Assembly: GCA_964653555.1 (NCBI GenBank) | Contig: CAZZFT010000233.1 | Span: forward strand, 1-5,927 | Reading direction: 5' to 3' | DNA length: 5,927 nucleotides | Source: JAHEJV01 sp964653555 | Lineage (GTDB): Bacteria > Myxococcota_A > UBA9160 > SMWR01 | In this document: positions 1-5,927 of the stretch, in pieces | Layout of the letters: every line of letters starts with the position of its first letter | Position numbering within the stretch: position 1 is the stretch's first letter | Program-made: the position numbers and the translations under genes | Notes under the pieces: generated by a model | Databases searched by the model: none | What the model saw: the letters and a program-made list of their open reading frames with translations, nothing else | Told to the model about the DNA's origin: nothing

Positions 1-32
1 AGCGGCGCGTCGCCCCGAGGCCACACCGATGA
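1..32 (+). other. Possible 3' end of an upstream gene overlapping pdxH by ATGA
   Basis: One frame is open from the window edge (codons starting at position 3) and stops at the TGA at 30-32, which would overlap the pdxH ATG in an ATGA arrangement typical of coupled genes. Only about nine codons are visible, rich in Arg and Pro, with nothing recognisable in them. It could equally be untranslated leader, so this is a weak suggestion only. Confidence 0.2.
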
Positions 33-700
33 CCTTCGAAGAGGTTCCGCGCGATGCCTCCCTGGCCGATCCGCTGCCGGTCTCTCCGCTGACACTGCTC
101 GAGCTCTGGCTGCGCGAGGCGCGCGAGCGCTCGGGCCAGAGCAACCCCGAAGCGATGACGGTGGCCACCGTGGACGCGTCGGGCGAGCCGCGCGCGCGGG
201 TGGTGCTGTGCCGCGGCTACGACGCCCAGCGCGGGGAGCTGGTCTTCTACACCAACCGCGAGAGCGCGAAGGGGCGCGAGCTCGCCGCCCACCCGTCGGC
301 GACGGCCGTCTTCTACTGGGATGCCCTCGCGCGGCAGGCGCGCGTGGGCGGGCCGGTGCGACGCGCCGACGACGCGCTCTCGGACGCCTACTTCGCCGGC
401 CGCCCGCGCGCGTCCCAGATCGCCGCCTGGGCGAGCCGCCAGAGCGAGCCGATCGCGTCGCGCCGCGCCCTGCTCGAGCTGCTGCACGCCGAGGCCGAGC
501 GCTTCGGCGGCCTCGACGCCGGCGATCCGGTGCCGCGCCCGCCGCACTGGGGCGGCTACGTGCTGACGGCGCAGCGCGTGGAGCTGTGGGTGGGCGCCGA
601 GGGCCGGGCCCACGACCGCGCCGAGTGGCGGCGGGCGCTGCCCGAGCACGGCGCGGGTCGGGAGGACGCGGCCTGGCAGGTGAGGCGGCTCCAGCCCTGA
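29..700 (+). CDS. pdxH: Pyridoxamine/pyridoxine 5'-phosphate oxidase
   Basis: This FMN-dependent cytoplasmic enzyme oxidises pyridoxine or pyridoxamine 5'-phosphate to pyridoxal 5'-phosphate, the last step of de novo and salvage vitamin B6 synthesis. The 223-aa protein has the usual family length and its signature blocks in order: NPEAMTVATVD (39-49), RVVLCRGYD (57-65), VFYTN...SAKG (72-82), FYWDALARQ (95-103), SDAYFAGRPRASQIAAWAS (118-136), PRPPHWGGY in the last quarter, and a C-terminal WQVRRLQP tail. Residues matching the E. coli PLP- and FMN-contacting positions are present: Y121, R125, S129, and the R193-x-H195 pair of the RxHDR motif, where the usual Leu is Ala. The ATG start is preceded by CGAGG at 16-20, eight bases upstream. 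The N-terminus before the first motif is of normal length. No frameshift or missing key residue is seen, so this is probably functional. Confidence 0.96.
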   Translation: MTFEEVPRDASLADPLPVSPLTLLELWLREARERSGQSNPEAMTVATVDASGEPRARVVLCRGYDAQRGELVFYTNRESAKGRELAAHPSATAVFYWDALARQARVGGPVRRADDALSDAYFAGRPRASQIAAWASRQSEPIASRRALLELLHAEAERFGGLDAGDPVPRPPHWGGYVLTAQRVELWVGAEGRAHDRAEWRRALPEHGAGREDAAWQVRRLQP

Positions 701-715
701 TACCGTTTCGGCGCC

Positions 716-1142
716 GTGGAAGCATTCCCTGCGCCCGCCATCGACTGCTGGGTCAACGTCGACATCGCCGGGCAGGGCGGCGGCCGACCCGAGTTCCTGG
801 AGCGCGTGCGCACGGACTACTTCAAGCGCGACGCCGACGACTTCATTCGCGTTACGGACTCGACGAGCTGATCGGGATCATGGACCGGATCGGCGTGGAG
901 AAGGCGGTGCTCACCACCTGCCGAAGTACTTCCCCCCCGAGCTGCTGCACTTCATGAACACGCGCGGGAGGCACAAGGTGCTCTACGCCTCGGACCACCC
1001 GGCGATCGCGATGGACCGCTGCCTCGAGGAGGCCCGCCGTCTCGACCTGCGTCCGGGCGTGCTCGATTGCTTCCTCGCCGGCAACGCGCGCGCGGTGCTG
1101 TTCGGGGAGAAGGCCTCCGGCGGGGGCGTTCCCGTCTCCTGA
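716..1142 (+). pseudogene. Decayed amidohydrolase-2 family metal-dependent hydrolase
   Basis: Three fragments in three frames together resemble one TIM-barrel amidohydrolase (PF04909-type). The first runs from GTG 716 to the TGA at 869-871 and gives an N-terminus with IDCWVNVD and EFLERVRTDYFKRDADDF. The second reads YGLDELIGIMDRIGVEKAVLTT in the next frame, up to about 918. The third reads PKYFPPELLHFMNTRGRHKV, then LYASDHP, and ends at the TGA 1140-1142 after LDLRPGVLDCFLAGNARAVLF. Adding one G near 850-851 (cgcgttac to cgcggttac) joins fragments one and two as FIRGYGLDEL, so a single-base loss explains that change. Between VLTT and PKYFPPEL the central barrel, roughly 150 residues in intact relatives, is missing, with a junction near 912-921. 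The Asp of ASDHP, the usual C-terminal metal ligand, survives, but the catalytic core is gone. The gene lies 15 bp after pdxH. The family assignment comes from recalled motifs; the broken state is directly visible. Confidence 0.8.
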
Positions 1143-1174
1143 AGGCCCGTGGCGGCTTCCCCTTGCCACGGGAG

Positions 1175-1193
1175 ATCTGATATACCGTCAGAT
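1175..1193. promoter_or_regulatory. Inverted repeat, probable TetR operator
   Basis: The sequence atctgatataccgtcagat has perfect 6-bp arms (ATCTGA / TCAGAT) around a 7-bp AT-richer centre. It stands out in very GC-rich surroundings and ends exactly where the tetR GTG codon at 1194 begins. TetR-family proteins commonly bind such palindromes over their own promoters, so autorepression is the natural inference. The TATACC inside it could act as a -10 element for a leaderless or near-leaderless transcript; no convincing -35 was found. The same site also sits downstream of the pseudogene stop. Confidence 0.55.
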
Positions 1194-1853
1194 GTGTCCG
1201 TCGGATCCGCCGCCAAGACGACCCTCGATCAGAGCGGCCGCGAGCTCGGGCCCCGGGCGCTCCAGACCCGTCGGCGGCTGCTCGACGCCACCGCGCGCCT
1301 GCTCGCCGAGCGCAGCGTGCGCGAGGTGTCGGTGGTGGACATCGCGCGCAGCGCGGGTACCTCGCCCGCCACCTTCTACCAGTATTTCAAGGACGTCAGC
1401 GAGGCGACCCTGCGCCTGGCGGAGCAGGCGGCCGACGAGATGCCGGCGGTGGTCGAGATCGTCGCCGCCTCGTGGGACGGAGAGCCGGGGCTCTCCCGGG
1501 CGCGCGCGCTGGTGGACGCCTTCGTCCGCCACTGGGATGCCCACCGCGCGGTGCTCCGCGTGCGCAACCTGGCCGCCGACGAGGGCGATCTCCGCTTCCT
1601 GCGCGTGCGCCAGAAGGCGATGACGCCCGTGCTCGCGCGGCTGGCCGAGCACGTGGCCGCGGGCCAGGCCGCCGGTCGCGTCGATCCCGCGATCGTGCCC
1701 CAGGCGGCGGCCGCCGCCCTGACCGCGATCCTCGAGCGGCTCGCCGCCTACCACCGCGAGCTCGAGACGGTCGGGGTGACGCGCGACGACCTGGTCGACA
1801 CCTGTGCGCGCATCGTGGTGCAGACGCTCGGGGGCGTCGCGCCGGGCCGCTGA
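1194..1853 (+). CDS. TetR/AcrR-family transcriptional regulator
   Basis: This is a 219-aa one-component DNA-binding repressor with an all-helical ligand domain. The N-terminal domain is clear: LQTRRRLLDATARLLAER (23-40) is helix 1, and VSVVDIARSAGTSPATFYQYF (45-65) contains the helix-turn-helix with the family's typical TFYxYF end. The C-terminal part is Ala/Arg/Leu-rich and helical (e.g. RNLAADEGDLRFLRVRQKAM), but gives no ligand clue. The start is a choice: GTG 1194 lacks a Shine-Dalgarno sequence but leaves the inverted repeat 1175-1193 upstream as an operator. GTG 1149 in the same frame would add 15 residues, put the operator inside the gene, and has only a closely spaced GAAGG. I prefer 1194. 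Family members next to acyl-CoA or lipid genes often control them, so the downstream DUF35-containing cluster is a possible target; this is inference. The gene ends 42 bp before the cyclase start. Confidence 0.93.
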   Translation: MSVGSAAKTTLDQSGRELGPRALQTRRRLLDATARLLAERSVREVSVVDIARSAGTSPATFYQYFKDVSEATLRLAEQAADEMPAVVEIVAASWDGEPGLSRARALVDAFVRHWDAHRAVLRVRNLAADEGDLRFLRVRQKAMTPVLARLAEHVAAGQAAGRVDPAIVPQAAAAALTAILERLAAYHRELETVGVTRDDLVDTCARIVVQTLGGVAPGR

Positions 1854-1884
1854 CCGCCCGGGCCGCGGTACGCTGCGGCGAACT

Positions 1885-1898
1885 GGAGATCCATCCTG
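1885..1898 (+). promoter_or_regulatory. Shine-Dalgarno and CTG start of the cyclase gene
   Basis: GGAG at 1885-1888 is followed by seven bases and then CTG at 1896. No ATG, GTG or TTG occurs in this frame between the tetR stop (1851-1853) and GTG 1959, yet the reading frame from 1896 gives MRCPGC and a complete first zinc ribbon. The position and spacing of the GGAG therefore favour CTG as the real initiation codon. ATC at 1893 is a less likely alternative. Confidence 0.6.
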
Positions 1899-4800
1899 CG
1901 CTGCCCCGGCTGCCAACACGAGAGCCCGGAAGGGAACCGCTTCTGCGGCGGCTGCGGCGTGCGGCTGCCGAGCCCGTGTCCGGGCTGCGGCCACGTCAAT
2001 CCTGCCGACGATCGCTTCTGCGGCGCGTGCGGATCGCCGCTCGAGGGGGCGGATCCCAAGGCTGTACCCGGTGCGGCGCCCGCGCTCCGCTCCCCGCGCG
2101 ACTACACCCCCCGCCATCTCGCCGAGCGGATCCTCTCGAGCAAGGCGGCCCTCGAGGGCGAGCGCAAGCAGGTGACGGTGCTCTTCGCGGACGTCCGCCG
2201 CTCGACCGAGCTGGCATCCGCCATCGACCCCGAGGACTGGCACGAGATCCTCGACGGCTTCTTCGCCCAGCTGGCGGAGGGGATCCACCGCTTCGAGGGC
2301 ACGGTCAACCAGTACACGGGCGACGGCATCATGGCACTCTTCGGCGCGCCGATCGCCCACGAAGACCACGCCCAGCGGGCGTGCTGGGCCGCACTGCACC
2401 TGGTCGAAACGCTGCGCCGCTACGCGCGGGAGGTGAAGCGCCGGCACGGTGTCGACTTCGCCGTGCGCCTCGGGCTCAACTCGGGTGACGTCGTGGTCGG
2501 CAAGATCGGCGACGACCTGCGCATGGACTACACGGCGCAGGGAGCCACGGTGCATCTCGCCGCCCGCATGCAGTCGCTCGCCGAGGCCGGACAGGCCTAT
2601 CTCGCACCGGAGACGGTCCGCCTGGTCGCGCCCTACTTCGAGCTGGAGGATCTCGGCGAGTTCGCGATCCGGGGCCTCGAGGATCCCGTGCGGGTTCACG
2701 AGCTCCGGGGGGAGGGACCCGCGCGCACGCGCTTCGACGTCTCTCTCGCGCGCGGCCTGTCGCGCTTCGTCGGCCGCGATTCCGAGGTGCAGACGCTCGA
2801 GGCGGCACTGGCCCGGGCGCGGGCCGGCAACGGTCAGGTCGTCGGGGTGGTGGCCGAGGCGGGCACCGGCAAGAGCCGCCTGTGCTTCGAGTTCGCCGAG
2901 CGCTGTCGCGCCGAGGGCCTGCGGGTGCTCCAGGGCTCGGGCGTGGCGCACGGCAAGAACCTGCCGCTGTTGCCGATCCTCGAGGTGATCCGCGCCTACT
3001 TCGAGATCGGCGAGCGCGACGACCCGCGGCAGGCGCGCGAGAAGGTCGCGGGACGGATGCTGCTGCTCGACGAGGCCTATCGCGAGGAGCTGCCGCTCGT
3101 GTTCGATCTGCTGGGCGTTGCCGATCCCGAACGACCGCCGCCTCCGCTGCCGCCCGAGGCGCGCCAGCGGCGCCTGTTCGGCGTGCTGCGCAGCCTGCTC
3201 CAGCTCCAGGGAGGGACGCAGGTGGCGCCGGGCGTCGGCGTCGTGCTGATCGAGGACCTGCACTGGATCGACGAGGGCAGCGACGACTGGATCGCGGAAT
3301 GGGTCGAGGCGACGGCCGGAGCGCCGAATCTCCTGCTGGTGAACTTCCGTCCCGAGTACCGCGCCGCCTGGATGCAGCGCGCGCACTACCAGCAGATCGC
3401 GCTCGCGCCGCTCTCCCCCGCGGCGATCCGCGATCTCCTGTCCCAGCTCCTCGGGAGCGATCCCAGCACGGAGGGCCTCGCCGAGCGCATCCACGCCCAC
3501 ACCGCGGGGAATCCCTTCTTCGCCGAGGAGGTGGTGCAGGCGTTGATCGAGTCGGGCCAGCTCGAGGGGGTGAGCGGCGCCTACCGCCTCACGGGGTCGC
3601 TCGGCCGGATCGACGTGCCGCCCAGCGTGCAGGCCGTGCTCGCCGCCCGCATCGACCGCCTCGCCGAGCGCGAGAAGCGCGTGCTCCAGACGGCGTCGGT
3701 GATCGGCAAGGATTTCGAGGAGCCGCTGCTCGCCGAGGTGGCCGACCTCTCGGCGCGCGAGCTCGGCGATGCTCTGGCGGCCCTGCGCGCGGCGGAGTTC
3801 GTGCACCAGCGCGTGCTCTATCCCGTGGTCGAGTACAGCTTCAAGCACCCGCTCACCCAGGAGGTGGCGCAGGACTCGCTGTTGCGCGAGCGCCGACGCG
3901 CTCTCCACGCCGCCGTCGCCCGCGCGCTCGAGGCGCGCAGCGGCGATCTCGACGAGGACGCCGCGCTGCTCGCCCACCATCACGAGGCCGCCGGCGCCGC
4001 GGTGACGGCCGCGCGCTGGCATCTGCGCGCCGCCGACTGGATCGGCCCCAACGACGTCCACGCCTCCTCGCGTCACGCGCGCGCGGTGCTCGCGCTGCTG
4101 GGCGAGCAGGAGCAGGTGGAGGGTGCCGCGGCACTGCTGGCCCAGGCCTGCGCGCGTCTGGTGGGCCTGGGGTGGCGGCTGGGGATGGAGGACGAGGCCG
4201 CCCGGCTCTACTCCGAAGGCCGCCGCTGGGCGCAGGCGGCGGGAGACCTGGACGCGGAGGCCCGGGTGGCGGGCGCCTACGCGGCGGTGCTGGCGGTCGC
4301 GGGACGCCTGGAGGAGTCGGCGGAGGTCGGCGACGTCTTCAATCGGCTCGCGGCGGAGCTCGGCGACGCCGAGCTGCTCGCGGTGGCCGACGCCTGGATG
4401 ACGTACCCGCCGCTGCGCATGGGTCGTCTCGAGGAGGCCGAGCGGCGCATCCTCGACGGCATCCACGAGGGTGAGCGGCAGCCCGATCTCGGGATGCACT
4501 TCCTCGGCAGCAGCATCACCGGCTTCCTGCTCCAGTGGCTGGTCGACGTCCACGCCTACACCCGGCCCTGGCCCGAGGTCGAGCAGACCTTCGAGCGCGC
4601 CCTGCGCTGGGTGCGCGCTCGGCGCGAGGTCGAGAGCGAGTGCTATGTGCTCGGCGGGATCCGCTACTTCGCGACGGGCGCCGGGAGATCCGAGGCGTTC
4701 CTGGCCCAGGCGCGCCAGACGCTGGCCGCCGCCGAGGAGCTGGGCGCGCCGCTCGCGCGGGTCTACGCCAAGCTCTGCCTCGGAGCCTGCCTGCTGGAGC

Positions 4801-5294
4801 GGAGCCAGCCCGGTGAGGCGCTCGAGCTGATCGACGAGGCGCTGTCCGAATCGAGGCGGACGCGGGCCGGACTCGACGACGAGCCCGAGACGCTGCGCCA
4901 CCGGGCCCGGGCGTTGCTCGCCCTGGGCCGGGGCGGCGAGGCGCTCGTTGGCGCGCGGGAGGCGTTGGTCGTCTGCGAGCAGCGCCGGATGGGCATGTAC
5001 CTGCCGGATGTGCTGCGCGATCTCGCCCTGGCGCTGATGGAGAACGGCGAGCTCGATGCCGCAGCCGCCACCCTCGACCGCGCCGAGGCGGAGGCGACGG
5101 CGATCGGCGCCCGGAACGTCCTGCCCCTCGTCACCTGGGCGCGCGCCGATCTCGCCGCGCGGCGCGGGGACCCGGCCGCGCAGCGCACGCTGCTGCACGA
5201 GGCCCTCGCCGCGCTGCGCGAGCGGGGCGCAGTCGGCCACGCACGCACCGTCGCGAGCGCGCTCGAGGCGCTCCCCGGCCGAGGTCCGTCGTGA
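1896..5294 (+). CDS. Double zinc ribbon-class III nucleotide cyclase-ATPase-TPR signalling protein
   Basis: This 1132-aa protein probably makes cyclic nucleotide in the cytoplasm in response to a signal sensed by its large C-terminal part. Domains: two zinc ribbons with identical C-x2-C-x10-C-x2-C spacing (Cys 3/6/17/20 and 28/31/42/45); a class III cyclase domain (about 88-270) with metal-binding D99 (FAD) and D143 (TGDG) and transition-state R224; a STAND/AAA-like ATPase from FVGR (about 291) with Walker A AEAGTGKS (320-327, K326) and Walker B LIED (451-454) followed by LHWID; a linker with YSFKHPLTQEVAQDSLLRER (about 647-666); and an Ala/Leu/Glu-rich TPR-like helical tail (about 700-1130). 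No transmembrane segment is seen. In the cyclase site, the position of mammalian Lys938 is Q139, Asp1018 is T213 and Asn1025 is H220, so substrate and activity are uncertain. Starting at GTG 1959 would remove the first ribbon. The stop overlaps dgkA by GTGA. Architecture is certain; the signal sensed is unknown. Confidence 0.93.
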   Translation: MRCPGCQHESPEGNRFCGGCGVRLPSPCPGCGHVNPADDRFCGACGSPLEGADPKAVPGAAPALRSPRDYTPRHLAERILSSKAALEGERKQVTVLFADVRRSTELASAIDPEDWHEILDGFFAQLAEGIHRFEGTVNQYTGDGIMALFGAPIAHEDHAQRACWAALHLVETLRRYAREVKRRHGVDFAVRLGLNSGDVVVGKIGDDLRMDYTAQGATVHLAARMQSLAEAGQAYLAPETVRLVAPYFELEDLGEFAIRGLEDPVRVHELRGEGPARTRFDVSLARGLSRFVGRDSEVQTLEAALARARAGNGQVVGVVAEAGTGKSRLCFEFAERCRAEGLRVLQGSGVAHGKNLPLLPILEVIRAYFEIGERDDPRQAREKVAGRMLLLDEAYREELPLVFDLLGVADPERPPPPLPPEARQRRLFGVLRSLLQLQGGTQVAPGVGVVLIEDLHWIDEGSDDWIAEWVEATAGAPNLLLVNFRPEYRAAWMQRAHYQQIALAPLSPAAIRDLLSQLLGSDPSTEGLAERIHAHTAGNPFFAEEVVQALIESGQLEGVSGAYRLTGSLGRIDVPPSVQAVLAARIDRLAEREKRVLQTASVIGKDFEEPLLAEVADLSARELGDALAALRAAEFVHQRVLYPVVEYSFKHPLTQEVAQDSLLRERRRALHAAVARALEARSGDLDEDAALLAHHHEAAGAAVTAARWHLRAADWIGPNDVHASSRHARAVLALLGEQEQVEGAAALLAQACARLVGLGWRLGMEDEAARLYSEGRRWAQAAGDLDAEARVAGAYAAVLAVAGRLEESAEVGDVFNRLAAELGDAELLAVADAWMTYPPLRMGRLEEAERRILDGIHEGERQPDLGMHFLGSSITGFLLQWLVDVHAYTRPWPEVEQTFERALRWVRARREVESECYVLGGIRYFATGAGRSEAFLAQARQTLAAAEELGAPLARVYAKLCLGACLLERSQPGEALELIDEALSESRRTRAGLDDEPETLRHRARALLALGRGGEALVGAREALVVCEQRRMGMYLPDVLRDLALALMENGELDAAAATLDRAEAEATAIGARNVLPLVTWARADLAARRGDPAAQRTLLHEALAALRERGAVGHARTVASALEALPGRGPS

Positions 5295-5668
5295 CCGAAT
5301 CCCCTCTGCGCGCGCGCGTGCGGAGCTTCAGCGACGCCGGCCGCGGCCTGGCGTACCTGCTCGCGAGCCAGGCCAACGCGCGCATCCATCTGGCTGCGGC
5401 GCTCGCGATCGTCGCGCTCGGACTCTGGCTCGGGCTGGCGACGCGCGACTGGTGCTGGATCGCGGTGGCGATCGCATGGGTCTGGGTGGCCGAGGCGTTC
5501 AACACGGCACTCGAGACGCTGGCGGACGCCGTTCACCCGGAGCGCGACGCGCGCGTCGGGCGCGCCAAGGACGTCGCCGCGGGAGCCGTGCTGCTGGCCT
5601 CCCTGGCCGCTGCGGCGATCGGACTGCTGGTGCTCGGGCCGCCTCTGCTCGCGCGGCTCGGCGGGTAG
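5291..5668 (+). CDS. dgkA: DgkA-family diacylglycerol/undecaprenol kinase
   Basis: This is a small integral inner-membrane lipid kinase, which uses ATP to phosphorylate diacylglycerol or undecaprenol. The 125-aa length matches the family. It has a short amphipathic N-terminus (RARVRSFSDAGRGLAYLL) and three hydrophobic segments: about 34-50, 54-70 and 95-117. Conserved residues align nearly number-for-number with E. coli DgkA: N29, E68 (catalytic E69), N71, E75 (metal ligand E76), and K93-D94 in GRAKDVAAGAVLL. The residue matching metal-ligand E28 is Q27 (SQANARIHL). Its sequence is closer to the Gram-positive/undecaprenol-kinase branch in the NARIHL and LGLWLGL stretches, so the substrate is open. 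The GTG start lies inside the cyclase stop (GTGA, 5291-5294), with GAGG at 5281-5284 six bases upstream, indicating translational coupling. The DUF35 gene starts six bases after its stop. Confidence 0.9.
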   Translation: MTESPLRARVRSFSDAGRGLAYLLASQANARIHLAAALAIVALGLWLGLATRDWCWIAVAIAWVWVAEAFNTALETLADAVHPERDARVGRAKDVAAGAVLLASLAAAAIGLLVLGPPLLARLGG

Positions 5669-5674
5669 CGTCGC

Positions 5675-5927
5675 GTGTCCGCCGTGCCGTTCCGCATCCT
5701 GCCCCGGGTGACCGCCGCCAACGAGCACTTCTGGCGCGGTGGCGCCGAGGGAAAGCTCCAGTTCCTGCGCTGCAACGTCTGCGGCACCTGGATCCACCCG
5801 CCCGCGCCGGTCTGTCCCTCCTGCTACGGCCGGGACGTCGTCGTCGCCGCCGTCTCGGGGCTCGCCACCGTCGTCACCTTCACGCTCAACCACCAGCCCT
5901 GGGTGCCGGCGCCCGACCACCCCTACG
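5675..5927 (+). CDS. Zinc-ribbon/OB-fold (DUF35) protein, N-terminal part, cut by the window end
   Basis: The reading frame from GTG 5675 stays open to the window edge, giving 84 residues. It contains a rubredoxin-like zinc ribbon with C33-N-V-C36 and C47-P-S-C50, preceded by the family-typical NEHFWRGGAEGKLQFLRC, and then the start of an OB fold with SGLATVVTFTLNHQPWVP (57-74). DUF35 proteins usually bind a thiolase-like or lipid-transfer-type partner, or an acyl-CoA dehydratase/MaoC protein, and help bind the acyl-CoA in fatty-acid or sterol side-chain degradation; a thiolase-like gene just downstream would be expected but is outside the window. The start may instead be GTG 5684; neither has a strong ribosome binding site, so coupling to dgkA, whose stop is six bases before 5675, may drive translation. 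Confidence 0.9.
   Translation, partial: MSAVPFRILPRVTAANEHFWRGGAEGKLQFLRCNVCGTWIHPPAPVCPSCYGRDVVVAAVSGLATVVTFTLNHQPWVPAPDHPY

Noticed and set aside
208..957. A long + strand open frame overlapping pdxH and the amidohydrolase remnant
   Set aside because: Most of it is an Arg/Ala-rich out-of-frame reading of pdxH. Only its last part (about 850-918) is meaningful, as the middle fragment of the pseudogene, and it is described there.
1192..1623. An ATG-initiated frame starting two bases before the tetR GTG
   Set aside because: It is out of frame with the TetR helix-turn-helix and translates to an Arg/Ser/Pro-rich sequence typical of a frame-shifted GC-rich gene.
1862..1879. A small inverted repeat (GCCGC / GCGGC) between tetR and the cyclase gene, considered as a terminator
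   Set aside because: The stem is only five base pairs with an eight-base loop and no T run follows; such short matches are expected by chance at this GC content.
1188..5240. A 1350-codon open frame on the - strand across tetR and the cyclase gene
   Set aside because: Its codons are exact reverse complements of the sense codons, because tetR and the cyclase share one frame. Stops there would need sense TTA, CTA or TCA codons, which are rare in such GC-rich genes. The product is a low-complexity Arg/Gly/Leu-rich sequence with no recognisable domain, while the sense strand carries clear motifs.
4763..5920. A 385-codon open frame on the - strand over the cyclase end, dgkA and DUF35
   Set aside because: Same shadow effect: it is codon-aligned with dgkA and DUF35, both in one frame, and its product resembles no family I know.

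Overview
This is a GC-rich window (roughly 70% by eye). All supported genes lie on the + strand and are packed tightly. GTG starts are common, and one gene appears to use CTG. The gene content is ordinary chromosomal housekeeping plus signalling and lipid metabolism. It suggests a soil or marine bacterium of a deltaproteobacterial, Binatota-like or Myxococcota-like lineage; an actinobacterium cannot be excluded from sequence alone. I see no mobile element, CRISPR array, tRNA or rRNA.

Layout. (1) Positions 29-700 hold an intact pdxH, for the pyridoxal-phosphate oxidase. (2) Positions 716-1142 hold the wreck of an amidohydrolase-2 family gene. Its N-terminus, a middle fragment and its C-terminus are readable in three successive frames; one lost base explains the first frame change and an internal deletion of roughly 150 codons explains the second. 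(3) A 19-bp inverted repeat (1175-1193) directly abuts the GTG start of a TetR-family regulator (1194-1853) and looks like an autoregulatory operator. (4) A giant signalling protein (1896-5294, 1132 aa) follows: double zinc ribbon, class III nucleotide cyclase, STAND/AAA-like ATPase, then a TPR-like helical tail. Its first zinc ribbon is recovered only if translation begins at a CTG preceded by GGAG. (5) A DgkA-family membrane lipid kinase (5291-5668) overlaps the cyclase stop by four bases. (6) The start of a zinc-ribbon/OB-fold DUF35 protein (5675 to the window end) follows six bases later.

The cyclase, dgkA and DUF35 genes are close enough to be one transcript. Their functional link is not obvious beyond a general lipid/acyl-CoA theme: DUF35 proteins usually partner thiolases or lipid-transfer-type enzymes, amidohydrolase-2 genes of this kind often sit in such clusters, and TetR regulators often control them. 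I found no convincing undescribed system. The points most worth following are the CTG start with its double zinc ribbon, the unusual cyclase active-site residues, the decayed amidohydrolase, the operator at the tetR start, and the cyclase-dgkA coupling.
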